Part shown: in pieces, positions 41,859 through 51,496 of the stretch
Numbering within the stretch: the stretch's first letter is position 1
Layout: each line of letters starts with the position of its first letter
Origin: Litchfieldella rifensis
GTDB taxonomy: Bacteria; Pseudomonadota; Gammaproteobacteria; Pseudomonadales; Halomonadaceae
Direction: 5' to 3'
DNA length: 64,000 bases
NCBI RefSeq assembly: GCF_042646605.1
Contig: NZ_JBHRUG010000019.1
Span: 186,001-250,000 of the forward strand
Made by a program: the position numbers and the translations under genes
Notes under the pieces: model-generated
Told to the model about the DNA's origin: nothing
Database searches by the model: none
The model's input: the letters and a program-made list of their open reading frames with translations, nothing else

Positions 41859-44653
41859 GGCAGCACCTCCAGTTCGAGGGAATCGTCCGCCAGCGTGAGC
41901 AGCTCGGCGGCCTGTGGCAGGCCGGTCAATGAGGCCACGGGCAGGCTGGCGACCAGGCGCGGTACCACGGCCGGCGCCTGGTCGAACCGGTGCAACCGGG
42001 TGACGTGCACCGCCTCCACGCCCCTGGCGGCCTGGGCCACGGCGGCCACTTCATCCACCGACACGGTCTGGCCGAAGGTGCGGCGCGCGAAGCCGAAGTG
42101 CACGCGCAGTGCGGTCGCCACCGCGTCGAGCACGGTGTCGGGCTCGAACGCCTCCTGCACCTTGACCGCTAGCCGGCAGCGGAAGCGCGCGTCGCGGTAG
42201 TTGATCAGGCGCAGCGGCACCAGGGGATCACCATAGCGGGCGAGGGCGTCGCTCAGGTGGACAAAGGTGTCGCTCGCTTCGGGCACCACGGCACCATCCC
42301 CGCCGGCGATGGTGAGGAAGACCCCGCGTGCCGGGCCGGCCGGAATCCACAGTGCGTGCGCCTTGTCGATGCCGGCAAAGGTGCGGGCGAAGTCGGCGTA
42401 GTCCTCGATCGACACCGCGCGCTCCAGCGTGAGCACGGTGAGCGGCGCGTTGTCGCGGGCGCGGTCGAGGGGTTCGGCGTCCTCGCCGCCGGTGGCCGGG
42501 GCCGGGTTGGTGGCCTCGCTCACCCCCAGCGGGCGCGAGAGCAGGGTGGTGAGCTTGCCGGCGTCGAGGTTGCCCGCTGCGCCCAGGCCCTTGCGATAGC
42601 GCACCCGCACGTTGCTCTCGCCGCTGGGCAGGCGGGCGCCTTCTTGTCCGTCACCGAACCGCACGCTGGTGTGCCCGGCGTCGTCCTGCGACGTCTCGTA
42701 GCGGCGCGCATCGGGCGCCGCCCGGTAGAGGGTGGGCACCTCGGACCACAGCACATCGTTGACGCGCACTTCCAGCGTGGAGGCGCGCCCGCTCGGCGTG
42801 CTGGCACTGACGAAGGTCAAAGGCGACTGGTTCAGGGTGAAGCGCTGGTTGGGCATGCTGCCGTCGCCGCCGCCGAGGAGGGCTTCGACGGTTTCGCCAT
42901 GGGTGGCGGGGGCGACATTGGCGTTGAGGCGCAGCGTGGCGCGCGCATAGACGTGCTGCAACGGCGCCTGCAGCTTGAGGTGGCTGTGGTCGCGGTCGTG
43001 GATGATCGGGTCGTGTGCGGTATCGATATAGGCGATTTCCGTCACGTTCGGATCATCCTCGGTGCTGGCGGCGAGCCGGATATCGCTGCCCTTGGCGATG
43101 AGGGTGCCACGCCGCCCGTCGCGATCGAGCAGGGTGAGTCGCAGGTTGACGTGGGGCAGGCCGAGCGACGCGGCGAAGGTCTCGGCAGCGAGCGCGATCG
43201 GCGTGGTGCCGAACAGGCGCGCGGCCGGGGCGAGCAGGAACAGTTCGTCTCCCGCGTCGAGCGCCGTGCTGCCACCCTCGTCGAGGGCGAGCGACAGCCC
43301 CATGGCGCGTGGTGCCAGGGCGATGCGCTGGCGTCGACCATGCAGGGCCAGCGGCTGGCCAGGCCGCAGGCCTTCCACGCGCCGGCCGAGGGTGAGGGCA
43401 TCGCCATGCACCGGGTGGGCCAGCGGCGTGTCGAGCGTGGCCAGCCGTTCGCTGTGGGCCAATACCAGGGTACGGCGCAGCGGGTAGCGGCTGGCCGTGA
43501 GGTTTTCCGTGGTATCGGGAGTGATGCGCGTGACCTTGGCAGAGATCCCGAAGGCGTTGCGGCTGCGGTGCATGACCTTGCTCGCGCGATACAGCTCGGT
43601 GTAGCCGGGCAGCGCGGCGCTGCCCAGGCCGGCCTGGTTGGAGACCAGGGCGATCCAACTGCCGGCGGTGATCTTGGGGTTGTCGGTGTCCAGGTCGATC
43701 GCGTCGGGGTCGATCGCGAAGTGCTTCCATTGCCAGGGATCGACGTCGGTGTCGATCAGCGCGGCCACGTTGGAGTCGTCATTGCCCATCAGGTTGGGGT
43801 CGGGGGCATTGTGGCCGAACAGGGCGGTGCGCTGGCGGAAGGCGTGCACCTGCACCCCGACACTGGCCGGGCTCATGGACGGGAAGGCGCTGCCGAGTGG
43901 ATGGTCCCAGCGCACGCGGGTGCGGCCGTTGGCGTTATCGGGCTCGACGCTGGCCAGCACGCGCACATCCCAGTGTTCACTGCCGGGCTGGTCCATGCGG
44001 TCGGCGCCGACGATGAGGATGGCATCGCCGGGCTGCAACTGGGTGGCCACGCCATCGAGCCACAGCGCCGTGTCGCCCGACTGTGGCCGCCAGGGGGTGA
44101 CGGTCTGTACCGGTATCGCGTTCCAGTCGGGGCGTGCGGGCACTGCGGTGACGGTTTCGAAGGTCTGCGCCTGCTCGTCTTGACCGGGCACGCTCTGGAC
44201 GCGGGTGCCGACAGGGATTTCGATGGGCTCGACCGGCACGCCGGGGACGCCTTGCAGGGTGAAGGCGAGGTGCGTGCTCGCGGCCACGCCCGGTGCCAGT
44301 TCGTAGCCGATCAGCCGCGCCATTTCCAGCACCGACAGACGCTCGGTGGCGGTGCGCAGGTAGTGCTCGTTGGCGATGCGCTCGGTGTAGAAGCCGAGCA
44401 CTTCGAGCGAACTGGCCAGCGCGTCGCTGAGCGCGAGGGTCACGTCGCTGGCCTCGCGGGTGGTCAGTGCCGCCAGCGCGGGGTAGTCGGCGCTCGACAG
44501 GCGCGCCCGCATCGACTCGAGGAAGTCGCCATGGCGGCCGATGCGGTAGGCGATGGCGTCGAGCCCCGGCGGGTTGTCGAGGCGCCGCGGCGTGGCGGCG
44601 TCGATGCCGGAGCAGCAGTGGCAGTCGGGCGTCTGGGAACGGACAGGGCTCAT
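41855..44653 (-). CDS. Putative baseplate assembly protein (gpJ-like), second copy
   Basis: About 932 residues, a large baseplate wedge protein of the 'putative baseplate assembly protein' family found in phage-derived injection systems. The N-terminal part has DAIAYRIGRHGDFLESMRARL, and the C-terminal third contains the gpJ-like block (VRFGDGQEGARLPSGESNVR, VRYRKGLGAAGNLDAGKL, VSIEDYADFARTFAGIDKAH). Its start overlaps the first copy's stop (TGATG). Confidence 0.88.
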   Translation of the reverse strand: MSPVRSQTPDCHCCSGIDAATPRRLDNPPGLDAIAYRIGRHGDFLESMRARLSSADYPALAALTTREASDVTLALSDALASSLEVLGFYTERIANEHYLRTATERLSVLEMARLIGYELAPGVAASTHLAFTLQGVPGVPVEPIEIPVGTRVQSVPGQDEQAQTFETVTAVPARPDWNAIPVQTVTPWRPQSGDTALWLDGVATQLQPGDAILIVGADRMDQPGSEHWDVRVLASVEPDNANGRTRVRWDHPLGSAFPSMSPASVGVQVHAFRQRTALFGHNAPDPNLMGNDDSNVAALIDTDVDPWQWKHFAIDPDAIDLDTDNPKITAGSWIALVSNQAGLGSAALPGYTELYRASKVMHRSRNAFGISAKVTRITPDTTENLTASRYPLRRTLVLAHSERLATLDTPLAHPVHGDALTLGRRVEGLRPGQPLALHGRRQRIALAPRAMGLSLALDEGGSTALDAGDELFLLAPAARLFGTTPIALAAETFAASLGLPHVNLRLTLLDRDGRRGTLIAKGSDIRLAASTEDDPNVTEIAYIDTAHDPIIHDRDHSHLKLQAPLQHVYARATLRLNANVAPATHGETVEALLGGGDGSMPNQRFTLNQSPLTFVSASTPSGRASTLEVRVNDVLWSEVPTLYRAAPDARRYETSQDDAGHTSVRFGDGQEGARLPSGESNVRVRYRKGLGAAGNLDAGKLTTLLSRPLGVSEATNPAPATGGEDAEPLDRARDNAPLTVLTLERAVSIEDYADFARTFAGIDKAHALWIPAGPARGVFLTIAGGDGAVVPEASDTFVHLSDALARYGDPLVPLRLINYRDARFRCRLAVKVQEAFEPDTVLDAVATALRVHFGFARRTFGQTVSVDEVAAVAQAARGVEAVHVTRLHRFDQAPAVVPRLVASLPVASLTGLPQAAELLTLADDSLELEVLP

Positions 44654-47241
44654 CACTTGCCTCCGTGCAGGTCAAGGCGCAGCACGCCGTGCTCGGGGAA
44701 ATTCGGATCGTTGTCCAGCCGGGCGATCTCCAGCCGGCCGAGCGGCATGAAACCGTCGGCCAGCGGCGTGGCATCCTCCTGGCCCTGGCGATGGAAGCGC
44801 GTGACCTGCACCGAGGCCACGCCGGGCACCTGGCGCGCGGCGGCATAGAGGGGACTGAGGAACACGGTCTGCGCGAAGCTGAAGTTGTCCGGATGGAACA
44901 GGCCAAGCGTGCCGTCGGCCCGCGTGTGGCTGCCGAGCACATCGAGCAGGCCCCGACGCACATCGCTGCGGAAGTAGCCCGCGTCGACGCATACCAGCAG
45001 GTCGATCTCGAGCGAGACATGCACCGGCTCGTTGATGCGCAGGTCGTGGCCGGCCATGCGGTAGCGGTCGAGATGGGCGATCGCCGTGGCGGCGAAGTCG
45101 GCATCGATGGGCTCGCCGCCTTCGCGGTCGATGGTGGCGAACACCGTGTGCCAGCTACCCGTCCAGCGCAGGCCGGCGGCGGCGCGCTGGACGCCACCGA
45201 GCCGTTCGCTGACCTCGGCGTAGTCGGCAGGGGTCACGGCACGCTCCTGGGTGCGGAAGGCATGGGGCGCGTGGCGACGCACCTCGGCGGCGTTCTCGCG
45301 TGCCACTCCGCCGCGGGCGGGCAGCGGATTGACCACTCGCTCGATACGGCCTTCGAGGGTGACGGCATGGACGATGCTGTCGGCCCCCACGTTCCCCTCC
45401 GGGCCATTGCCGATGCGATAGCTGGCCGTGAAGGCGGTGCCGGTATCGGGCCGGCGACCATGCCGGTCGTCGCCGAAGCGCAGGCGGGTGCTGCCGTCGT
45501 CCTCGCTTTCGAGGACGAAGTGCCGGTCGGTCGCGCGACTGGCGAGCAGGTCGCGGCGCGCGCCCCAGTGCTCGCTGCCGGCGCCCGACGTGCTTTCCAG
45601 GCGGATCGCCGGGATGGCATCGGCGGTGTGCCAGGCGAAAGCGGCACTGGCCGAGGCCTCGGGGTCGAAAGGCAGCCGTTCGCTACGCCGCAGGCCATGC
45701 TCGAGACGTGTCCTGAGCACCGTCCCCTGATGGGTGACCGGCGCTTCGGCCAGCAGCGGCCGGAAGCGCGGCGGCAGTGGTTCCGGTGCGGTGCGCGCGC
45801 AGGCATCGCCGGGGGTGGCGGGAAACTGCAGGCGTGGTTCGGGCACGTTGCCCAGCGCTTCGGCCTCGATGCTGCGGCCGTGATCGACCAGGATGTTGTT
45901 GCCCAGCGCGATGCTCACGTCGTCGATGAACGCACCGCCGTGGGCCGCGTCGGTCTCGCTCGACAGGCACAGCGGGAAGGGTAGGGCGTCATCCGGATGC
46001 CAGCGGATGTCGGTGATCTCGGTACCGTCGAGCGGATCGACGAGCGCCGCGGCGCCGTCGAAGGCGCGCACGGCAGTGAGACGCAGCGCGTGACGATGCG
46101 CCGGGTCGGCATCCTCGGCCTGGCCGGTGAGCGGCCCCACCACCTCCTGGAAGACGAGCACGTCGCCGGGGGCCAGGTCGGGCCAGTGGCCGCGCAGGGT
46201 GGCGGCGGTGGCACCGACCGGGAGGCAGCAGCGGGCATCGCCCCAGGCGTAGAACCCGAAGTCGTTGTGCTCGAGGCGCAGCGTGGGGCGGGGCGAGGCG
46301 TCCAGCAGCAGCGGCTCGAACACCATCGGCGTGGCCTGCAGCGCGGCGCGCTCGTCGGGCGAGTCGGGCGTCACGCGCGGCGGTACGCCCGGCACGCGAG
46401 TGTAGCAGCGCAGGTCCTCGGGCAGCGTGAAGGGGCCGCCGTTGACCTCGACGTGCAGCCAGGCGCGGGCATTGCAGCCTTCGTGCATGGCGTAGTCGAC
46501 CAGCAGGGCGTGGCGTCGCAGGCTGCTGCGGCGGCGCGCGGTGTGCAGGTAGGCCTCGGTGCCGATCGCGTCGAGCCGGTAGTGCTGCAGGTCACCGACA
46601 TAGGCGATCAGCTCGGCCAGCGTGGTGGTCAGATCGGCGGGGCTGCGGTCGCGCCAGCCCGGCATCTGGTGGCTGAGCCGGTCGATGACCAGGCGGCGCA
46701 GGCTGGCATAATCCCGGGCGAGATAGGAGAGATCCGGCGTCGCTTTGGGCTCTTCCGGGCAGTCGAGGCGCGGGGCACAGTCGAAGGGGCTCGGGCATTC
46801 GACCTTGAAGGCGAAGTCGATGGCCGAGAGCCGTGGGTCGAAATCCGGCAGTGGCGCCGGGTTGCCGCTGCCTTGCTGCAGGTGCAGGCGGTAGGTGGAG
46901 TGGTCGCCTTCGCTGTCGGTGCGCACCAGCAGGATCTGGTCGGCGTCCGGCAGGGCGGTGAAGAAGGCCTGCTCGGCGGCGTTGGCCTCCGGTGGCGGGG
47001 CGCTGGCGATGCCCACCCACTCGATGCCGACGCGGCGGATGCGCTCGCCGCCTTCGATGCGCAGGTTGTCCGCCGTGATGCCGCCCGGCACCGCCTTGAG
47101 CAGCCGGATCATCAGCGTGCGCTGGCGCGGGCTGCCGGCCGGGGCATCGAGGTCGAGCACCTCGAGCCAGTCGATGCCGTTGAGCGTGGGATGGGCAGCC
47201 ACCGCCCGGCGGCGGTTTTCCTCGCAGCAGGTGTAGATCAT
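44653..47241 (-). CDS. Putative baseplate assembly protein (gpJ-like), first copy
   Basis: An 862-residue baseplate wedge protein, start at ATG 47241 (MIYTCCEENRRRAVAAHPTL), overlapping the gp25 gene stop. Marks: DRSPADLTTTLAELIAYVGD near residue 210 and, in the C-terminal part, RLRFGDDRHGRRPDTGTAFT, ERAVTPADYAEVSERLGGVQ. It shares these gpJ-like landmarks with the following gene; the pair would correspond to Afp11/Afp12-type wedge subunits. Confidence 0.88.
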   Translation of the reverse strand: MIYTCCEENRRRAVAAHPTLNGIDWLEVLDLDAPAGSPRQRTLMIRLLKAVPGGITADNLRIEGGERIRRVGIEWVGIASAPPPEANAAEQAFFTALPDADQILLVRTDSEGDHSTYRLHLQQGSGNPAPLPDFDPRLSAIDFAFKVECPSPFDCAPRLDCPEEPKATPDLSYLARDYASLRRLVIDRLSHQMPGWRDRSPADLTTTLAELIAYVGDLQHYRLDAIGTEAYLHTARRRSSLRRHALLVDYAMHEGCNARAWLHVEVNGGPFTLPEDLRCYTRVPGVPPRVTPDSPDERAALQATPMVFEPLLLDASPRPTLRLEHNDFGFYAWGDARCCLPVGATAATLRGHWPDLAPGDVLVFQEVVGPLTGQAEDADPAHRHALRLTAVRAFDGAAALVDPLDGTEITDIRWHPDDALPFPLCLSSETDAAHGGAFIDDVSIALGNNILVDHGRSIEAEALGNVPEPRLQFPATPGDACARTAPEPLPPRFRPLLAEAPVTHQGTVLRTRLEHGLRRSERLPFDPEASASAAFAWHTADAIPAIRLESTSGAGSEHWGARRDLLASRATDRHFVLESEDDGSTRLRFGDDRHGRRPDTGTAFTASYRIGNGPEGNVGADSIVHAVTLEGRIERVVNPLPARGGVARENAAEVRRHAPHAFRTQERAVTPADYAEVSERLGGVQRAAAGLRWTGSWHTVFATIDREGGEPIDADFAATAIAHLDRYRMAGHDLRINEPVHVSLEIDLLVCVDAGYFRSDVRRGLLDVLGSHTRADGTLGLFHPDNFSFAQTVFLSPLYAAARQVPGVASVQVTRFHRQGQEDATPLADGFMPLGRLEIARLDNDPNFPEHGVLRLDLHGGK

Positions 47242-47606
47242 GCGACGCCTCCCTGCACGAAGGCCTCGCGCTGGCGGCTGTCGCTGCTGCGGATGCGGTA
47301 CTGCACGGTCACCGACAGGCGCGCCTCGACGGCGTCGACCTCGACCGCCTCGATCTCGATCAGGTCGCCCAGCCATTGCTGCAGCGCGCCCTGCACCAGA
47401 ACCTGGGTGGTGGCCGCGAGTTCCGGGCTGTTGGGCGCGAACACCAGTTCGCGCAAGCCGCTGCCGAAGTCCGGGCGCATGACGCGCTCCCCCGGGGCGG
47501 TGAACAGCACCTGTTCGATCAGCCCGCGAATCCACGCCGCGTGATCGTCCTCGCGGGTGCGGCCGCGACCGTCGAACTGGTAGGGGAAATGGGCGCGAAG
47601 GGTCAT
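47238..47606 (-). CDS. gp25-like baseplate wedge protein (Afp9-like)
   Basis: A 122-residue GPW/gp25-family protein: AAWIRGLIEQVLFTAPGERV, then MRPDFGSGLRELVFAP, the family core, and a C-terminal strand pair. It nucleates sheath assembly at the baseplate in T4-like systems. The ATG at 47606 follows the PAAR-like gene's stop directly. Confidence 0.92.
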   Translation of the reverse strand: MTLRAHFPYQFDGRGRTREDDHAAWIRGLIEQVLFTAPGERVMRPDFGSGLRELVFAPNSPELAATTQVLVQGALQQWLGDLIEIEAVEVDAVEARLSVTVQYRIRSSDSRQREAFVQGGVA

Positions 47607-47608
47607 GG

Positions 47609-47929
47609 TCAGCTCCCGATGACACGGGTTTGGGCCGCCACGGGCAGTAGCGGCGTGCCGTTGGGGGTGCACACCGCCTGGCTGTCCATGAGCACCAGTG
47701 GCTGGCCGTTCGACATCACCCGGGTGGCGGCGACCACCCACTGCCCGGTCACGCAGGGCGAAGGACCGCCCGAGACATTGAACGGGCAGCCGGCGATCAC
47801 CCAGGGCGCGCTCATCACCACCGTCGGCTGGCCATTGACCAGCACGCGCGGATTGGGCGTGGTGGGGGTGGCGGTGCCGCCGTGGGCACACAGGACGCTT
47901 GCGCCAAGATGCAGGAGTGGTCCAGGCAT
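47609..47929 (-). CDS. PAAR-like spike tip protein (Afp10-like)
   Basis: A 106-residue small beta protein with repeated short strands and conserved His and Cys residues (LHLGASVLCAHGG, GCPFNVSG, SPCVTG, AVCTPNGTPLLP) able to hold a metal at the apex. PAAR-type cones sharpen the spike and may carry payloads. It lies directly after the gpV-like gene, as expected for a tip protein. Confidence 0.82.
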   Translation of the reverse strand: MPGPLLHLGASVLCAHGGTATPTTPNPRVLVNGQPTVVMSAPWVIAGCPFNVSGGPSPCVTGQWVVAATRVMSNGQPLVLMDSQAVCTPNGTPLLPVAAQTRVIGS

Positions 47930-47930
47930 G

Positions 47931-48440
47931 TCAGGTCACCGTGAGTGCGCCGTTGTTGATGGTCACGGTCGGGCCGACCAGCGTGAGCGCCGCGCCCTTG
48001 CCGTTCTGGATGTAGATGCCGGTGTCGTTGACGATCAGGGTGGCGCCGGTGGCGCTCTTGAGCATGATCCCGCCGCTGGGGCCGGGCAGGTCGGAGATCG
48101 TCAGGCCGTTCTGCAGCGGCGTCTGGAAGGTGATGGCGGGAGTGCCCGGTGGCGAGGCCAGGGCCAGCGCCGGTACCTCGGCCGCGCTGCCCCAGAAGCA
48201 GCCGACCCAGACGGGGTAGTCCGGATTGCCCTGCTCGAATTCCACCCACACGCCCGAGCCGACCACCGGCAACGCCATCATGCCGTTCTGCAGTCCGGCC
48301 AGCGGCACGCAGGGCATGGCCCAACTGGTGGGCGTCAGCCCGGCCACGTCCGGCACCTGAACCTGCAGGCGGCCCTGCTGCAGCGGATCGACGTTGTTGA
48401 GCACCAGGCCGCGATATTTGCCGTAGTAGTGTTCGGTCAT
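47931..48440 (-). CDS. Spike protein, gpV/gp5-like
   Basis: A 169-residue baseplate assembly protein V: the OB-fold opening YYGKYRGLVLNNVDPLQQGR, then LPVVGSGVWVEFEQGNPDYP, and the central PVWVGCFW strand, followed by a short beta-prism needle (ITFQTPLQNGLTISD, TLIVNDTGIYIQNG). In Afp and PVC this domain is fused to the gpD-like hub as one VgrG-like protein; here the two are separate, overlapping genes. Confidence 0.9.
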   Translation of the reverse strand: MTEHYYGKYRGLVLNNVDPLQQGRLQVQVPDVAGLTPTSWAMPCVPLAGLQNGMMALPVVGSGVWVEFEQGNPDYPVWVGCFWGSAAEVPALALASPPGTPAITFQTPLQNGLTISDLPGPSGGIMLKSATGATLIVNDTGIYIQNGKGAALTLVGPTVTINNGALTVT

Positions 48441-49576
48441 GTCGGCACCGTCGGGGTGAGGGAAACGAGCCCGTTTCGGGTGAGGTTGAAGTTCTGCCGG
48501 AACTCGCCGCGCTTGAGGGTGCTGGTCACGTTCGCGACGTAGTACAGGCCGTCGTAGGCCACGCCGGCGCCGCGTACGCCGACCAGCTTGCGCGCCTTGA
48601 GCAGGCGTCCATAGCGCAGCACATCCAGCGTGCCGGTCCCGCTCACCGCGTCCTGCGATTTCTTCGCCTCGTTCAGGCCCGTGGAGAGGGCCTGCATGGG
48701 ATTCATCTTGGCGGTGTCCTTCAGCATCCGCAGGTTGGCGATGGGCGCCGGCAGGACGCCGAGGGGCGGTTGCAAAGGATTCAGGTCCGGAATGGGGATC
48801 GGGATCGGCACCCGGGTGAGGGGATTCTGGATCAGCACCACCGGCAGCACGCCCTTGGTCGGATCGAAGCTGAAATTCAGCGACTCGACATTGGTGTGGG
48901 CGTCCATGTCGATGTTGAGCGCGGGCTGCGGCGGGCCGACCTTGGTCTCGGGGCCGAAGTAGGCAATGTTCGTCAGCGGGGCCTCGCCCGGCTCGATGTA
49001 GAACACATGGCCCACCTGCTCGGCCAGTTGCCGCAGGTAGGCCAGGTCCGTGCCCTGCTGCGCCGGGATGCGCTCGACCGGGATCGGGACGTCCGGGAAC
49101 AGCGCCGGGATCGGCAGGGGAATGATGCCGAAGGCGGCGTATTTGGCGCAGATCAGCGCCACGCGTGCCTCGACCGGCATGGCCGGGTAGGGCAGGCCAC
49201 TGAAGTCGAGCATGTCCATCACCTTGGTGAGGTCCTCGCCGGTCACCGTGATGCTGCCCGGCTGGCCCTGCTGTCCGGCCTGCACTTCCACATTCGTCAC
49301 CACGCCGTCGAACAGCGGCTGCGGCCGGCCGTTCAGGGTCACGATCAGCACCACGCGCAGCGGCGGCGTGCCCACGCTGGTGTTCTGGCCGACGGCGATC
49401 AGGAAGATGGTGTTCAACTGCGACTTGCTGGTCACCTTGAAGCGCAACTGAAAGCCGCTGGCCGCGCCCGCCGCGCTGGTGGTGGTCACCGAGTCGAGGG
49501 CGTCGATCATCATCGCCGGCACGGGAACCGGCACGACCGGCCCCATCATCAGGCTCAGGTGGATGGCACTAGACAT
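48437..49576 (-). CDS. Baseplate hub protein, gpD-like (Afp8 N-terminal half)
   Basis: A 379-residue late-control-D-type hub protein (gp27-like), start at ATG 49576. Typical stretches: LFDGVVTNVEVQAGQQGQPG, ITVTGEDLTKVMDMLD, and TDLAYLRQLAEQVGHVFYIE. With the following gpV-like protein it forms the equivalent of VgrG. Downstream overlap of four bases with gpV, upstream overlap of eight with the LysM protein. Confidence 0.87.
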   Translation of the reverse strand: MSSAIHLSLMMGPVVPVPVPAMMIDALDSVTTTSAAGAASGFQLRFKVTSKSQLNTIFLIAVGQNTSVGTPPLRVVLIVTLNGRPQPLFDGVVTNVEVQAGQQGQPGSITVTGEDLTKVMDMLDFSGLPYPAMPVEARVALICAKYAAFGIIPLPIPALFPDVPIPVERIPAQQGTDLAYLRQLAEQVGHVFYIEPGEAPLTNIAYFGPETKVGPPQPALNIDMDAHTNVESLNFSFDPTKGVLPVVLIQNPLTRVPIPIPIPDLNPLQPPLGVLPAPIANLRMLKDTAKMNPMQALSTGLNEAKKSQDAVSGTGTLDVLRYGRLLKARKLVGVRGAGVAYDGLYYVANVTSTLKRGEFRQNFNLTRNGLVSLTPTVPT

Positions 49577-49931
49577 CCGTCCCTCCCGGCACGCCTTCGG
49601 GGAGCGTGATGCGCAGGCGCCGGCCGAGGGTTTCGACCAGCTCATCGGCGCGCATCACCCCGTTGCCATCGCACAGGCGCCAGTATTGCTGCGGGTCGCC
49701 GAGATATTTCGCGGCGAGGTTGTCCGGTCGGTCGCCCTCGGCCACGCGGTGCGTGTGCAGGGTGGCGAAATTCTCCGGCGGCGGGATGAAGCGCCGGCGT
49801 ACATAGCTGACCAGTGCGCCGTCGGGCCGCGCCCATTGTGCGGTATCCAGCCCGTGATAGCGGCTGTCTGGCGCGAAGGCCGGGGCGGTGAGGGCGTTGG
49901 CCTGCATGAAGGCCTTGAGCGGATCGGTCAT
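49569..49931 (-). CDS. Short LysM-like hub protein (Afp7 C-terminal half)
   Basis: A 120-residue protein with a LysM-like module: HTHRVAEGDRPDNLAAKYLG, then DPQQYWRLCDGNGVMRADEL and LRITLPEG. Such proteins sit between tube and hub. Together with the CIS-tube protein upstream (four-base overlap) it equals one Afp7-type protein split in two. Confidence 0.85.
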   Translation of the reverse strand: MTDPLKAFMQANALTAPAFAPDSRYHGLDTAQWARPDGALVSYVRRRFIPPPENFATLHTHRVAEGDRPDNLAAKYLGDPQQYWRLCDGNGVMRADELVETLGRRLRITLPEGVPGGTDV

Positions 49932-50584
49932 GGAATGCCTCCGAGTCCCAGGGCCTCGAAGCCGACCGTGGCGGCCTTCGAGGCGAGTCGTTCGCGCGAT
50001 TGCAGGTAGGCCATGAACAGGTTGCCGCCGCGGTGATCGAAGCCCAGGTCGTCGATCGACAGCACGCGCAGCCCCAGGTTGACCTTGGCGCGGATGGGGT
50101 TCAGCGACGGATCGAAGGCCTCCTCGGTGATCGAAAAGTCGCTCACCCGTACCGGCACGATCCGGTGGGCGCCCCAGACGAACAGCACCAGCGCCGATTC
50201 CATGGGAGCGATCTCCAGCGTGCCCGCCGCTGCGAGCGCCTGGTTGGCCAGCAGGTCCGCCGCCGCGGGATTGATCAGCGATTCGAGCACCGCCAGCTGC
50301 GAGGCGATGCCGGACGCGACCACGGTCTTGTGCTGGCCCGGGAATTCGAGCTGGTCGGCCGCGTCGATCTCCGCCTCGAGCTTGAGTGTCTCCACCGCGG
50401 GGCCCTTGAGCCGCAGGGCCTCGGAGCGTTCGGCGCCTTCGCCGAGGTGCTGGGCCTGCAACGTACGGGTGAGGGTGTCCGGGTTGTACTGCAGCGCGAT
50501 CACGCGCTGCACCTGCGCCGAGGCCGGGTCGAGCAGTACCAGGCCGCCTTTGACCACGCGCGGGGAGTTGGGGAAGCTGCTCAT
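49928..50584 (-). CDS. CIS tube-initiator protein (Afp7 N-terminal domain type)
   Basis: A 218-residue protein of the contractile-injection-system tube N-terminal domain family: ALQYNPDTLTRTLQAQHLGE near the N-terminus, LRLKGPAVETLKLEAEIDAA, VLFVWGAHRIVPVRVSDFSI, and AKVNLGLRVL. It links the inner tube to the spike hub. Confidence 0.88.
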   Translation of the reverse strand: MSSFPNSPRVVKGGLVLLDPASAQVQRVIALQYNPDTLTRTLQAQHLGEGAERSEALRLKGPAVETLKLEAEIDAADQLEFPGQHKTVVASGIASQLAVLESLINPAAADLLANQALAAAGTLEIAPMESALVLFVWGAHRIVPVRVSDFSITEEAFDPSLNPIRAKVNLGLRVLSIDDLGFDHRGGNLFMAYLQSRERLASKAATVGFEALGLGGIP

Positions 50585-51495
50585 CGGAACGGAATCTCCA
50601 GTTGAACGGCGGCGCGCAGCGCCGTACCCACCGCCTCACGGGTCTCGCCGGTGAGGTTGGCGGCATCCATGGCCCGATCGAGAATTTCGGTGGCGCCCTT
50701 GGCGGCCCCGGAGCGGGCGGCATCACGCAGCCGCTGATTCCACTCGTCGCGGATACCGAGCCGGTTCAGGCCGCGTTCGAGCGCCCGGTCGATGGGTTGC
50801 CAGACAGCATCGCTGAGTGAGGGCAGGCGCTGTTCGGGCCGTGCCGGCAGCGGCGTGAACAGGTCGCGTGGCGGCCGCCCGGGGCGGCATTCCTCGGGAA
50901 ACACCGTGCAGTAGTCGATGCTCGGGGTGATGAGGTTCGGCGGCGGCGTGGCACTCAGTGGTTGGGGCCGGCTCAGGCCCTCGGTCAGGAGGCCGCGCAG
51001 ATTCAGGCCGCTATTGGGCGAGAAGTACACCTCCACGCGCCGGTTGCGCGGCTCGCGGCGCGGCGTTTCGATCACCGGCACGCTCTCGCCGAGGCTGTGG
51101 GTCTGGATGGCGGACGCTTCCAGGCCCTGATCGACCAGTTCGTCGCGCACCGCATCGGCGCGCTCCTGGCCGAGCGTATCGTTACCCGCCTCTTCGCCGA
51201 CGGCGTCGGTGTGACCGACGGCTTTCACGCGCCCGCTGGGAGTTTTGTCGAGCAGGCGCTGCAGCGAGCCGGCCAGCGCCGCCAGTTGGCGTTGATGATC
51301 CGCGGTGAGCGCCGCACTGCCGAAGGCGAAGCCGTCGAGCGTCGCGGAGCCTTCCGCCGGGCCGAGCAACGACGGCCGCGGTAACGTCACGTCCGGAATC
51401 GGCGGCAGTGTCCCCGGTGCCGAGCCGAAGCGCAGGCTCGGATCGAGCCGCAGGCGCGACGAGGGCGGGCGGAGGCGCGTGTCGAAGTCACCCAT
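50581..51495 (-). CDS. OmpA-domain protein of the eCIS operon, no signal peptide
   Basis: A 304-residue protein with an OmpA/MotB peptidoglycan-binding domain at about 48-155: FAFGSAALTADHQRQLAALA, VKAVGHTDAVGEEAGNDTLG, QERADAVRDELV, and the closing RNRRVEVYF. No N-terminal signal or membrane helix exists, so it is cytoplasmic until release or is carried by the particle. The C-terminal part holds a Cys pair (YCTVFPEEC) and a helical end with IRDEWNQRLRDA, faintly like the tail of the two DUF4157 proteins. It could anchor the particle to peptidoglycan or be a payload. Confidence 0.8.
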   Translation of the reverse strand: MGDFDTRLRPPSSRLRLDPSLRFGSAPGTLPPIPDVTLPRPSLLGPAEGSATLDGFAFGSAALTADHQRQLAALAGSLQRLLDKTPSGRVKAVGHTDAVGEEAGNDTLGQERADAVRDELVDQGLEASAIQTHSLGESVPVIETPRREPRNRRVEVYFSPNSGLNLRGLLTEGLSRPQPLSATPPPNLITPSIDYCTVFPEECRPGRPPRDLFTPLPARPEQRLPSLSDAVWQPIDRALERGLNRLGIRDEWNQRLRDAARSGAAKGATEILDRAMDAANLTGETREAVGTALRAAVQLEIPFR

Positions 51496-51496
51496 C

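Noticed and set aside
42257..44848. Long plus-strand open frame (over 860 codons) opposite the baseplate gene
   Set aside because: It is antisense to a gene with clear baseplate homology; composition is Gly/Arg/Ala/His-biased as in GC-rich shadow frames and no motif or ribosome binding site is seen.
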